Assembly (NCBI GenBank): GCA_964629825.1
Contig: CAZVUW010000031.1
Coordinates: forward strand, 1 to 29,045
Source: CAZVUW01 sp964629825
GTDB taxonomy: Bacteria; Actinomycetota; Nitriliruptoria; Euzebyales; Egibacteraceae
Direction: 5' to 3'
DNA: 29,045 nucleotides
Every line of letters begins with the position of its first letter. Within the stretch, counting starts at the first letter, position 1. The position numbers and the translations under genes were made by a program. The notes beneath the pieces were generated by a model, which saw nothing but the letters and a program-made list of their open reading frames with translations, was not told where the DNA came from and ran no database searches. This document shows positions 21,673-29,045 of the stretch, piece after piece.

Positions 21673-23639
21673 CCGCTCTCCCCCGCTCCGGCGCCCGCCC
21701 TGTCGGTGTTGGTCGGTGGCGCATCCCGGTCGAGTGGCGGACCACCGTCGCCAGCGGCGCGCTGATCGCGGTCGCGTGGACGGCGAAGCCGCTCAGCGAA
21801 GAGGCCTTCGTCTTGGCCCTGCTGACGGCGACCGTCGTCGCGGGTCGGCCCATCGCCGCCCGCGCGCTCGGCGACCTTCGGCTGCGCCGGGTCGGCATCG
21901 AGGCCCTGGTGACGATCGCTGTCGCCGGAGCGGTGGCCATCTCCGAGGTCTGGGAGGCGGCCGCGGTGACGTTCCTGTTCGCCCTCGGGGGTGCGCTCGA
22001 GACGATGGCCATCGGGCGCACCCGCCGGGCGCTGGCGCACCTGTTCGAGCTGGTGCCGGAGACCGCGACCGTCCTCCGTGACGGCGCCGAGGTCACCGTT
22101 GATCCGGCCGAGGTGGCGGTCGGCGAGACCGTCATCGTCCGGCCCGGCGGAAGGATCCCCGTGGATGGCGAAGTCCGGTCTGGACGCGCCGCAGTGGACG
22201 AGAGCCTGCTCACCGGCGAGTCTCTCCCGATCGAGAAGGAGCCGGGCGCACGCGTCGTCGCGGGCACCATCACCAGCGGCGGCGTGCTGGAGATCCGCGC
22301 CACCGCGGTGGCTGCGGACACCGCCCTGGCCAGGATCATCAACCGCGTCGAGGAGGCGCAGGAGTCGAAGGCCCGCTCGCAGCGCTTCATCGAGCGCTTC
22401 GCACGGTGGTACACCCCCGCGGTCGTCGCCGCCGCCCTGGTCACGTTCCTGCTCAGCGGACGGCTGGAGCTGGCCCTGACCCTCCTGGTCATCGCCTGCC
22501 CCGGCGCGCTGGTCATCTCGATGCCGGTCGCAATGGTGGCGGGCATCGGGCGGTCGGCTCGCTCCGGGATCTTGGTGAAGGGCGGAGAGGCGCTCGAGCG
22601 GCTGGCCAAGGTGACCGCCGTCGCCCTCGACAAGACCGGAACGCTGACCCAGGGTCGGCCCCGGGTTGCCGCGGTGGTCCCGATCGCCGAGGGCCTGCGC
22701 GACGACGACGTGATCGTGCTGGCGGCAAGTGCCGAAGCCGGCTCGGAGCACCCCCTGGCCCGCCCGATACTCGACGCCGCGGCCGAACGTGGTCTACGCC
22801 CAACGAGCGCGATCGGCAGCTTCGTCGCCCACCCGGGTCGCGGTGTGGAGGCGGTCGTCGCCGGGCGACGCGTCGCGGTCGGCACCCCCGCGCTGGTCGA
22901 GGAGCTGGGTGTGGAGGTGCCCGTCGCGGCCGCCGCAGAGCTGGCCGCGCAGCGGCACCAGGGCCGCACCGCGGTGGTCGTGAGCCGTGGCGACGAGGTC
23001 GTGGGCGTGCTCGCGGTCGCCGACCGGCTCCGACCCGAGACCAGGGACGCGCTGTCGGCGCTGCGCAGGGCCGGCGTCCGCCGCCTGGTCATGCTCACCG
23101 GCGACGCTGGTGCGGTTGCCCGCAGCATCGCGAGCGAGCTCGACCTCGACGTCGTTGCTGCCGAGCTGTCCCCTGAGGACAAGCTCCAGGCTGTCAGGCG
23201 ACTCCAGGCCGAGGGTCATGTGGTCGCCATGGTGGGCGACGGGGTCAACGACGCGCCCGCGCTCGCGACGGCGGATGTCGGGGTGGCGATCGGAGCCGGC
23301 GGCACTGCGGTGGCGGTTGAGGCCGCCGACGTGGCGCTGATGACGGATGGGATCGGCAGGCTCGCCGAAGCGATGGCGCTGTCACGCCGGACCGTCCGCG
23401 TCGTCCGCCAGAACGTCGCGATCGCCCTTGCGACCGTGGTCCTGCTGATCGCGGGGGTTCTAACAGGTCACGTGCTGATGGCAGGGGGGATGCTCGTGCA
23501 CGAGCTGTCGGTGCTCGTCGTGTCTGTCAACGCGGTCCGGCTGCTGCGAACCGGCCGGTCGCGCGGACACGTGGTCGCCGACCGTGGCACGGTGGCGTCG
23601 GCCGTCACCGCCCCGCCACAGGAGGCAGCCGCCGCATGA
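21669..23639 (+). CDS. P1B-type heavy metal ATPase with CPG motif
   Basis: 656 residues. Standard parts are intact: actuator TGES (182-185), phosphorylation site D321 in DKTGTLT, nucleotide-binding EHP (360-362), and GDGVND (522-527). The membrane metal motif is CPG (277-279, IACPGALVISMP) instead of the CPC of copper and zinc/cadmium pumps or SPC of cobalt pumps, and the last membrane helix has HELSVLVVSVNAVRLL. There is no N-terminal HMA domain; that domain is the preceding gene. Metal choice cannot be deduced safely, though the sequence ALVIS after the motif resembles Zn/Cd-type pumps. The pump is encoded in one operon with a Crp/Fnr regulator and an FNR box, so oxygen or NO may control it. 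Confidence 0.93.
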   Translation: MTALPRSGARPVGVGRWRIPVEWRTTVASGALIAVAWTAKPLSEEAFVLALLTATVVAGRPIAARALGDLRLRRVGIEALVTIAVAGAVAISEVWEAAAVTFLFALGGALETMAIGRTRRALAHLFELVPETATVLRDGAEVTVDPAEVAVGETVIVRPGGRIPVDGEVRSGRAAVDESLLTGESLPIEKEPGARVVAGTITSGGVLEIRATAVAADTALARIINRVEEAQESKARSQRFIERFARWYTPAVVAAALVTFLLSGRLELALTLLVIACPGALVISMPVAMVAGIGRSARSGILVKGGEALERLAKVTAVALDKTGTLTQGRPRVAAVVPIAEGLRDDDVIVLAASAEAGSEHPLARPILDAAAERGLRPTSAIGSFVAHPGRGVEAVVAGRRVAVGTPALVEELGVEVPVAAAAELAAQRHQGRTAVVVSRGDEVVGVLAVADRLRPETRDALSALRRAGVRRLVMLTGDAGAVARSIASELDLDVVAAELSPEDKLQAVRRLQAEGHVVAMVGDGVNDAPALATADVGVAIGAGGTAVAVEAADVALMTDGIGRLAEAMALSRRTVRVVRQNVAIALATVVLLIAGVLTGHVLMAGGMLVHELSVLVVSVNAVRLLRTGRSRGHVVADRGTVASAVTAPPQEAAAA

Positions 23640-24406
23640 CCGCCGCCCGCCGCCACGCGCCGCTGACCGTCCACTCGGCCGATCCGCATCACTGCAACGA
23701 CTTCGTGCGCCGACAGGCGCTGGGGCGGGTCCCCCTGTTCGCGGATCTGGACGATCGGGCGCTGGCAGCGATCGATGCCCGCTGCACCGTGAGCAGCAGG
23801 GACGAGGGTCAGGCGGTGCACCTGCGCGGCCAGGCGGCCGAGCGCGTGTTCATCCCGGTGCACGGCGCGATCAAGATCTCCAGGGTCGCCGACACCGGGG
23901 AGGAGGTCCTTGTCGACATCGTCGGCCGTGGCGAGCTCCTCGGCGGACTGCCCGCCCTCGGCGACGACACCTACGCGACGACCGCCAGGGCCGTCACCGC
24001 GGTCTGCCTGCTCAGCCTCGACGCGCCCGGGTTCGAGTGGGTGCTCAGCGCCTACCCGCAGGTGGCGCGGACCGCTCTCAAGCTGGTGGGCGCGCGGCTG
24101 CGTCGAGCCCACAGCGCGCTGGAGGAGCGCTCGGTCGCCACGGCCGAGCAGAGGATCGCGTCCACCCTCCTGCGCCTCGGCGAGCGCCTCGGCGTCGAGC
24201 GGGATGGCGCGCTGCTCATCGACGCGCCCCTGAGCCGTGAGGACCTGGGCAGCCTGGCGGGCTGCGCACCCGAGACCGCAAGCCGTGTTCTGGCGCGGCT
24301 GCGTCGATCCGGTCTGCTGGACAGGGGCCGCCGCTGGGTCGCGATACGCGACCTGGACGCGCTCAGGGAGCTGTCCCGTCCAGGTCCTGGGCCAGGCGGG
24401 AGATGA
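23636..24406 (+). CDS. Crp/Fnr family transcriptional regulator
   Basis: 256 residues from ATG 23636, overlapping the ATPase stop, with AGGAGG upstream. cNMP-binding-like beta-roll (about 30-135: PLFADLDDRALAAI to ATTARAVTAVCLLSLD), dimer helix (about 140-175), and a winged HTH (about 195-235: LSREDLGSLAGCAPETASRVL). The N-terminus has HHC (residues 18-20) but not the four-Cys set of oxygen-sensing FNR, so it is nearer to the DNR/NnrR or general Crp/Fnr groups, which sense NO or other signals. It is probably the regulator of its own operon through the box at 21319-21332. Its last 44 bases overlap the convergent serine hydrolase gene. Confidence 0.93.
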   Translation: MTAARRHAPLTVHSADPHHCNDFVRRQALGRVPLFADLDDRALAAIDARCTVSSRDEGQAVHLRGQAAERVFIPVHGAIKISRVADTGEEVLVDIVGRGELLGGLPALGDDTYATTARAVTAVCLLSLDAPGFEWVLSAYPQVARTALKLVGARLRRAHSALEERSVATAEQRIASTLLRLGERLGVERDGALLIDAPLSREDLGSLAGCAPETASRVLARLRRSGLLDRGRRWVAIRDLDALRELSRPGPGPGGR

Positions 24407-25511
24407 CGGTCGGCCAGTCGACGTCGCCGTCGGAGTCACCGAGACGGACGATCACCACGTCGCGAGCCGGCGCCACATAGACGAACTGACCGTGGTTGCC
24501 TGCCGCCATGAAGGCGCCCTCGGGGAACGGCGTCCCGTCGGAACGCCCGGTCCACCAGTGGAAGCCGTAGAAGTCGGCCGGGCCGCCGGCCTCGGCCGAG
24601 GTTGCCTGCCGGACCCACTCCTCCGGAACCACCTGCCGCTCGCCGGCGCGCCCACCCCGCGCGAAGACCAGGCCGAAGCGGGCGTAGTCCCGCAGGATCG
24701 CGTTGAGCCCGCTCTCCATCTTCTCGAAGCCGCTGGCCGTCGAGTCGAGGCTCCATGAGGCGTCCGCCTCGGCGCCCATCGGCTGCCACAGGCGCTGCGA
24801 CAGGTACTCCGACACCGACATCCCGGTGGCGCGCTCGAGCACCAGACCTTCGATCAGCGGGTTGAAGTTGTTGTAGAGGAACCTGCGCCCGGGCTCTTCC
24901 TCGATCGTGCTGGACAGGGCGGTCGCGCGCAGGTCGGTGCCGTAGTAGGTGACGCTGTCATCGCTCCAGGGCAGCGAGCGCTCCTCGTAGCGCAGCCCGC
25001 TCGACATCGTCATCAGGTGTCGGATCGTGATGCCCTCGTAGCGCCGGTCGCGTTCGACGAGCTCCGGCACGTAGGCGGTCACGGGATCGTCGACCGAGGC
25101 GATGTGGCCGTCCTCCACGGCCAGGCCGATCAGGGTCGAGACGACCGACTTGGCGACCGAGAAGGATGTGCGCAGCTCGTCGGCCGAGGCCCCACCGAAG
25201 TAGCCCTCGTAGCGCAGGGCGCCGTCCTGCAGGACCAGGAACGCGACGGTGTCGGCCTGCTCGAACCACGCCTCTGGATCGTCGACCCTCAGCAGGCCCG
25301 CGAGATCGATGGGCGCGCCCTGCCGCAGCTCGACCGCCTCATCCCCGGCCGGCACGGCCCGGGAGGGGAAGCGGTGCAGGTCGCCGGTGTCGGCCCCCAG
25401 CCACGCGATCGAGCGCGCCAGCCCCGAACGGGACGTGCTCGCCCACGCCGCCGCGTAGGCCAGACCCGCCACCAGCACCAGTGAGAGGAGCACTCTGCCG
25501 ACCAACCGCAT
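24363..25511 (-). CDS. Serine hydrolase, beta-lactamase class C family (lipo/membrane exported)
   Basis: 382 residues from ATG 25511 with AAGGTGAG before it. An N-terminal signal or anchor segment (5-24) is followed by the class C / esterase fold. The three active-site motifs are S118-x-x-K121 (SVAK), Y213-x-N215 (YNN), and H340-G-Q (in place of KTG, as in esterase-type and EstB-like members). Extra patterns fit the family: LMTMSSGL and DYARFGL. The likely reaction is ester or amide hydrolysis outside the cell, substrate unknown; antibiotic resistance is not implied. The 3' end overlaps that of the Crp/Fnr gene. Confidence 0.93.
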   Translation of the reverse strand: MRLVGRVLLSLVLVAGLAYAAAWASTSRSGLARSIAWLGADTGDLHRFPSRAVPAGDEAVELRQGAPIDLAGLLRVDDPEAWFEQADTVAFLVLQDGALRYEGYFGGASADELRTSFSVAKSVVSTLIGLAVEDGHIASVDDPVTAYVPELVERDRRYEGITIRHLMTMSSGLRYEERSLPWSDDSVTYYGTDLRATALSSTIEEEPGRRFLYNNFNPLIEGLVLERATGMSVSEYLSQRLWQPMGAEADASWSLDSTASGFEKMESGLNAILRDYARFGLVFARGGRAGERQVVPEEWVRQATSAEAGGPADFYGFHWWTGRSDGTPFPEGAFMAAGNHGQFVYVAPARDVVIVRLGDSDGDVDWPTVISRLAQDLDGTAP

Positions 25512-25785
25512 TCGTGCTCACCTTCCGAGAACCCACGGGCACGGGCGGCCAGTGTGCCAACCGGCGCCTCGGTCGCACCATGGCGAAGAGCGAGCCCTCA
25601 ACACTCAGCGGCGAGACTCCCGCTCGGGAACGTGCGGATGCGAACCCCCCGGTGGAGGCGGAGACCCTGGCCCCGGACCGACGAGCGTTGAAGCAGCCGC
25701 CACATGTCGCAACCCTCGGCGATCATGACGGTAGCCGGCCGCCGGAGGCGCGCCGCGCTCTACGCTGGCGCGAGGAGGTGAGGGC
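25512..25785. other. Intergenic region between serine hydrolase and the PIN operon
   Basis: 274 bases with no gene on either strand that has both a ribosome site and a family match. It must hold the promoters of two divergent transcripts; no clear -10/-35 pair was found. The GAGGAGG at 25772-25778 is the ribosome site of the next gene. Confidence 0.5.
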
Positions 25786-26541
25786 GTGCTCACGTTCACG
25801 ATCAACGGCGAATCCCACCAAGTGACGGCCGACCAGTTCCGCACCCTGGTGGATGTGGCCGTGCGCATCATGACGGACGCGTCTCGAGACGCCGGAGTGG
25901 AGTTCACCCTCGAAGCACTCCATGCCTCCGCACCCACGATCGTCTGGGATCCTCAAGCCAAACGGGCCGACATCGACGTCGACCAAGCGTTCCACCAGGT
26001 AGCGGATCGAATCAGCTCTGGCCTAACCCTGCTGGAGGAAGACGACGGCGTTCCCGAGTGGATGACCCCCGGCACGGCAAACATCCTGTATCAGGCTGCC
26101 GCTTGGTTCGGAGACACCGCAATCGACGGGGTCTCCTTCAGAGCGCATGGGATGACTCGGAGGCTCACCCGCCAAACCTATCGGACGCTTGACCGCATTC
26201 TACATGAGGACAATGAGGCCCTGGGGTCCGTAATAGGCACACTCATGACGGCCACACTTCACAACGGGGCGCACGTCACCGTACGGGAGGAGACGTATGG
26301 ACGGGGCGTTGAGTGCTATCTAGGAAGGACGCATCTGCGTGAAGCGGGCCAACTGATCGGTGAGCGTGTGACTGTGGTTGGGCGGATCAAGCGTGATCAC
26401 CTCGGGCGCCCCCTGCGAATCAGCGATGCCCACGTGGAGCCCGCAGCCGAGCTGCAACGCGTCAGCGTGGCCGAGATGGGCGGCGCGTTCCAAGGCGGGC
26501 CTAACTCCGTGGAGTGGCTAAGGGCTCAGCGCAGTGACTGA
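25786..26541 (+). CDS. Uncharacterised 251-residue protein, partner of a PIN-domain gene
   Basis: Start GTG 25786, eight bases after GAGGAGG. I do not recognise a named family. The N-terminal part (1-75) is mixed alpha/beta. The middle is helical and contains WMTPGTANILYQAAAWFGD and RRLTRQTYRTLDRIL. The last 100 residues (GSVIGTLMTATLHNGAHVTV..., ending in GRPLRISDAHVEP) look like a small beta-barrel, possibly OB-fold or nucleic-acid binding. The stop overlaps the start of the PIN gene by eight bases, so the two are co-translated. This is three times the size of a usual VapB antitoxin. Codon use is less GC-biased than in the neighbours, suggesting transfer. A toxin-neutralising or RNA-guiding role is inference. 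Confidence 0.8.
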   Translation: MLTFTINGESHQVTADQFRTLVDVAVRIMTDASRDAGVEFTLEALHASAPTIVWDPQAKRADIDVDQAFHQVADRISSGLTLLEEDDGVPEWMTPGTANILYQAAAWFGDTAIDGVSFRAHGMTRRLTRQTYRTLDRILHEDNEALGSVIGTLMTATLHNGAHVTVREETYGRGVECYLGRTHLREAGQLIGERVTVVGRIKRDHLGRPLRISDAHVEPAAELQRVSVAEMGGAFQGGPNSVEWLRAQRSD

Positions 26542-26946
26542 GTGGCACTCGCGCGGAGTCGTAGATGCGAGCGTGCTCATTGCTCATCTGAATCGCGAAG
26601 AAGGGCGATACGACAAGTCACGGGAACTGCTCCAAGACGCAGAGGACGGTCGCGTGGAGCTCTGGGCTCCGATGGTCATCCAGGTGGAGGTGACGCGCTG
26701 GTCCAAGGATGCAGATCCACGTGACCCGGAGGCGCGTGCCAAACTAGATGCTTTTCTCGAGAGCGAATGGCTTCACCTGGTCGAGGTCGACCGCCGGATG
26801 GCGCGGATCGCTCGCGACGTTGTCGCAACAACGCCGGTGAAGACAGGCATAGACGCGCTGTACGTCGCCACGGCAGTTATCGTGGATGCCGCAACCGTCT
26901 ACACCTGGGACGAGCGCCTCCAGGCGGTTGGGTATGGCGCCGTCCA
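26534..26946 (+). CDS. PIN-domain ribonuclease (VapC-like), 3' end lost in assembly gap
   Basis: 137 residues from GTG 26534 up to the run of Ns. All four acidic catalytic residues are visible: D11 (VVDASVLIAHL), E52 (IQVEVTR), D107 (GIDALYVATA) and D126 (YTWDERL). This is the complete Mg-dependent nuclease set of PIN domains, so the fold is nearly finished when the gap begins. Usual length of 130-145 residues suggests the stop lies just inside the gap. It would cut RNA (tRNA or mRNA) and be held in check by a partner; the only candidate is the overlapping 251-residue protein. The gap joins it artificially in frame to the small membrane protein beyond, which should not be read as one protein. 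Confidence 0.88.
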
Positions 26947-27046
26947 NNNNNNNNNNNNNNNNNNNNNNNNNNNNNNNNNNNNNNNNNNNNNNNNNNNNNN
27001 NNNNNNNNNNNNNNNNNNNNNNNNNNNNNNNNNNNNNNNNNNNNNN
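26947..27046. other. Assembly gap of exactly 100 Ns
   Basis: A round 100-base N run, the customary filler for a scaffold join of unknown length. Genes between the PIN gene and the small membrane protein may be missing, and the relation of the two sides is not proven by sequence. Confidence 0.98.
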
Positions 27047-27139
27047 CCAGTCGATAGCCGGGTCCCCAATCACCGCGAGCCACGCATCGTGCGATGTCTG
27101 TTGGGCTCCACGGAGACTCAGGAGTTAGCATCGAAGGGG

Positions 27140-27442
27140 GTGTCGACCGCCGGAGCTTGGTGGTCGGCGACGCGGGTCCTCTCCCTGGTCACCCTGCTCG
27201 GCTTCAGCGCGGCGACGTGGGGGCTCTACCAGCGGAGCGGATGGTGGGAGGCGCTGGCCGTCGGGTCGGCGGTCCTAGGCGTGATCGCGCTGGTGCCCTA
27301 CGGCGTGGCTGCCTACAGCTCAGGTGAGACGTCGCCGGGCTTCAACATCCTGATCCACGTCCTCGGCAGCGCCGGCGTTCTCGCGCTCCTGCTCATACCC
27401 GCCCTGCAGCGCTGGGTGGAAGCGCAGGTCATGAGCGGCTGA
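27140..27442 (+). CDS. Small membrane protein, three TM segments
   Basis: 100 residues from GTG 27140; GTG 27089 in the same frame is an alternative, and neither has a well-spaced ribosome site. The product has three hydrophobic segments at about 13-27, 32-53 and 69-88, with an aromatic-rich loop (GLYQRSGWWEAL) and an extended SSGETSPGFN before the third. I do not recognise a family. The frame is continuous with the N run, so a longer N-terminus hidden in the gap cannot be excluded. Confidence 0.6.
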   Translation: MSTAGAWWSATRVLSLVTLLGFSAATWGLYQRSGWWEALAVGSAVLGVIALVPYGVAAYSSGETSPGFNILIHVLGSAGVLALLLIPALQRWVEAQVMSG

Positions 27443-27739
27443 GCGCCCCGGGCCTTCTGGGCCAAGGGCCGCCGGGCGCAGGCTCAGGCGGCGCCCGCGG
27501 TCAGGCGGCGCCGGCGGCGCTCGGCCAGTCGCCGCCCAGCCCACTCCCGCAGCCGGTGCCTAGGACACCAGCAGGCTCAGACCCATCATCTTCCGCCCCC
27601 TCGACAGCAGCGGTCCCGTCGCCGCTCTCCCGCAGACCCCGCGCAAGCTCTGATCGTACTGAAGGCAGGGCCGAGCAGACCCGTGGACGCGCAAGGGCAC
27701 ACGAAGATGACGCGCCCGGACCACGCCGCCCTTCGGATC
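27443..27739. other. Intergenic region without a recognisable gene
   Basis: 297 bases between the small membrane protein and the OsmC gene stop. Frames are open in places owing to base composition but none has a ribosome site plus a sensible product. A 12-base direct repeat TCAGGCGGCGCC occurs at 27484-27495 and 27501-27512. Confidence 0.5.
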
Positions 27740-28246
27740 TCAGCGCTCGTGCACTAGCCCCGCGGCGACACGACTCGTGGGTGAGCTACCAGCACCCGAC
27801 GACGCGGTCACCAGGCCATCGACGTCCACGCGGACGTCGAACTCGATCTCGGGTGGCTGCAGCAGGGAGTTGTGCACCAGGCAGCTCTCGAGCGCGTCGC
27901 GGAAGCCGTCCTCGAGCTCGGGCGGGACCTGCGGTGCGAAGACGCGGATCTCCACGCGGTCCAGGCGCTCGCCACCAAGGTCCGCCCACCAGGTCGCCTC
28001 GGCCTCGACACCGTCGGGCAGCCCGTTGCGCCTGCAGAACATGTGCCCGTAATGGGCGACGCAGGCGACCAGTGATGTCGTGAGCAGCTCGATCGGAGCT
28101 GGGCCGGCGTCACCGCCGCCGCTCGCCTCGGGCTGGTCGATCACGACCTCGTGATCGCGGATGTGCGCCGCGAAGCGATGACCGCCCTCATGAACCACCC
28201 GGATCGGTCGGCCACGCACGATCAGACGCGGTTTGGCCGTTGCCAT
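27740..28246 (-). CDS. OsmC/Ohr family protein
   Basis: 168 residues from ATG 28246 with AGGAGGAG upstream. N-terminal strands (RLIVRGRPIRVVHEGGHRF) lead to the central helix PAPIELLTTSLVACVAHYG with C62, and the second redox Cys C122 in ALESCLVHNSLLQPPEI. The Cys pair is the thiol-peroxidase site of OsmC/Ohr proteins, which reduce organic hydroperoxides. A Ser/Gly-rich tail of about 25 residues extends past the usual family end. It is divergent from the LLM oxidoreductase, and their shared region holds a TTGACGCATCAA operator. Confidence 0.93.
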   Translation of the reverse strand: MATAKPRLIVRGRPIRVVHEGGHRFAAHIRDHEVVIDQPEASGGGDAGPAPIELLTTSLVACVAHYGHMFCRRNGLPDGVEAEATWWADLGGERLDRVEIRVFAPQVPPELEDGFRDALESCLVHNSLLQPPEIEFDVRVDVDGLVTASSGAGSSPTSRVAAGLVHER

Positions 28247-28405
28247 CTCACTCCTCCTGGCCGGGCGCCTCGACGTGAAGCCCGGCTCTACAGGCACCGT
28301 GTCTTGTCGTGCCTGCGGCCGACAGGGGCGAAGGTCACTGCGGGCAAGGGACCTCTGGCCGCCGGGCGCGCCGGGCCGGCCGGGGCCCTCAAGCCACGGC
28401 GGGAA

Positions 28406-28422
28406 TATAGTTGACGCATCAA
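28406..28422. promoter_or_regulatory. TATAGT -10 with TTGACGCATCAA operator, OsmC/LLM divergent region
   Basis: TATAGT (28406-28411) is a candidate -10 for the LLM gene, and the inverted repeat TTGACGCATCAA (28411-28422) directly follows, over the expected start of transcription. The same TGACGCNTCA core occurs twice in the YceI promoter. A minus-strand promoter for the OsmC gene may use the TATATT read from the same bases. Confidence 0.5.
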
Positions 28423-28474
28423 GCATTGAACCCGTCGTCACCGCGTCCGCGCCACCTAGAGGCAGGAGAGACCA

Positions 28475-29045
28475 GTGCAGTTCGGCATCTTCTCGGTCAG
28501 CGACATCACGCCTGACCCCACAACCGGCCGCACCCCGACGGAGGCGGAGCGGATCAAGGCGGTCGTGACGATCGCGCGCAAGGCCGAGGAGGTCGGCCTC
28601 GATGTGTTCGCGCTCGGCGAGCATCACAACCCGCCGTTCTTCTCGTCGTCACCGACGACCACGCTGGCGTACATCGCCGCGCAGACCGAGCGGATCATCC
28701 TGTCCACGGCGACGACCCTCATCACCACGAACGACCCGGTGAAGATCGCCGAGGACTACGCCATGCTGCAGCACCTCGCGGACGGGCGCATGGACCTGAT
28801 GATGGGCCGCGGGAACACCGGCGCGGTCTATCCGTGGTTCGGCTACGACATCCGCGACGGCATGAGCCTCGCCGTCGAGCACTATGCCCTGCTGCACCGG
28901 CTGTGGCGCGAGGACGTCGTCACCTGGCAGGGGCGCCACCGCACGCCGCTGCAGAGCTTCACCTCGACCCCGCGGCCGCTGGACGGGATCCCACCGTTCG
29001 TCTGGCACGGCTCCATCCGCAGCCCGGAGATCGCCGAGCAGGCCG
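28475..29045 (+). CDS. LLM-class flavin-dependent oxidoreductase (3' truncated by window)
   Basis: 190 residues visible from GTG 28475, five bases after AGGAGAG; the frame is open to the end of the window. The luciferase-like barrel is recognisable: QFGIFSVSDITPDP at strand 1, AEEVGLDVFALGEHHNPPF, ILSTATTLITTNDPVKIAED, HLADGRMDLMMGRGNTGAVYP, and WREDVVTWQGRH. EHHNP and the MMGRGN turn are typical for the F420- or FMN-dependent group of actinobacteria. Substrate unknown. About 150 to 170 residues are missing at the C-terminus. Confidence 0.94.
   Translation, partial: MQFGIFSVSDITPDPTTGRTPTEAERIKAVVTIARKAEEVGLDVFALGEHHNPPFFSSSPTTTLAYIAAQTERIILSTATTLITTNDPVKIAEDYAMLQHLADGRMDLMMGRGNTGAVYPWFGYDIRDGMSLAVEHYALLHRLWREDVVTWQGRHRTPLQSFTSTPRPLDGIPPFVWHGSIRSPEIAEQA

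Noticed and set aside
21614..23182. Minus-strand open frame of 522 codons opposite the P1B ATPase
   Set aside because: Ser/Thr/Arg-rich shadow of a gene whose catalytic motifs are all intact on the plus strand.
26534..27442. One continuous protein joining the PIN domain to the membrane protein
   Set aside because: The join runs through 100 Ns of unknown true length; the PIN fold is nearly complete before it and the membrane protein is unrelated.

Overview
The window is about 29 kb of very GC-rich DNA with many GTG starts, short intergenic gaps and ATGA/GTGA stop-start overlaps. Gene content (DevS/DevR-like two-component pair, RsbW-like ATP-binding protein, HPP family protein, CBS-BON protein, LLM flavin oxidoreductase) points to a high-GC actinobacterium. 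I cannot place it below phylum; a deep-branching class such as Thermoleophilia or Nitriliruptoria is only a guess. The sequence is a draft scaffold: it contains 100 Ns (26947-27046), and a gene is cut at each end.

Region 1 (2-5826, + strand) is one tightly coupled operon: the C-terminal part of a molybdopterin oxidoreductase, a four-cluster ferredoxin subunit, a high-potential Rieske protein, a 94-residue membrane protein, an HPP family transporter, an MFS transporter and a polytopic His-containing membrane protein. The HPP protein (a family linked to nitrite transport) makes nitrate the likeliest substrate, but this is inference. Region 2 (5833-11891) holds an SRPBCC-CBS-CBS-BON protein (-), a DoxX family membrane protein, a membrane-anchored multicopper oxidase with an extra N-terminal cupredoxin domain, a second SRPBCC-like protein, and a DevS/DevR-like GAF histidine kinase and response regulator. 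Region 3 (11953-15652) has an Hsp20 chaperone (-), release factor 3 (prfC, +) and an APC permease (-), preceded by a very strong dyad.

Region 4 (15653-19504) begins with a frameshifted OsmC remnant. A four-gene operon follows: a Cys-containing HTH regulator (probable Fe-S sensor), a second copy of the His-containing membrane protein, a cupin and an RsbW-like protein, ending at a perfect 14-bp hairpin. Region 5 (19560-24406) has YceI (-), an aldo/keto reductase (-), then an operon of a separate heavy-metal-associated domain protein, a P1B-type ATPase with a CPG metal motif and a Crp/Fnr regulator, with an almost perfect FNR-type box upstream. Region 6 (24363-29045) has a serine hydrolase (-) overlapping the regulator tail, a PIN-domain protein with a large partner in less GC-biased DNA, the gap, a small membrane protein, an OsmC protein (-) and the start of an LLM oxidoreductase.

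Taken together this looks like a hypoxia / nitrogen-oxide / redox-stress island: Mo reductase, copper oxidase, two copies of the membrane protein related to the membrane half of fused actinobacterial multicopper oxidases, three different redox-type regulators, and a gene mix (Hsp20, CBS protein, P-type ATPase, DevS/DevR) that recalls the mycobacterial DosR regulon. The most notable points are the paralogous membrane proteins next to a separate copper oxidase, the PIN/large-partner pair, the FNR box with its presumed own regulator, and a TGACGCNTCA operator shared by the YceI and OsmC/LLM promoters.
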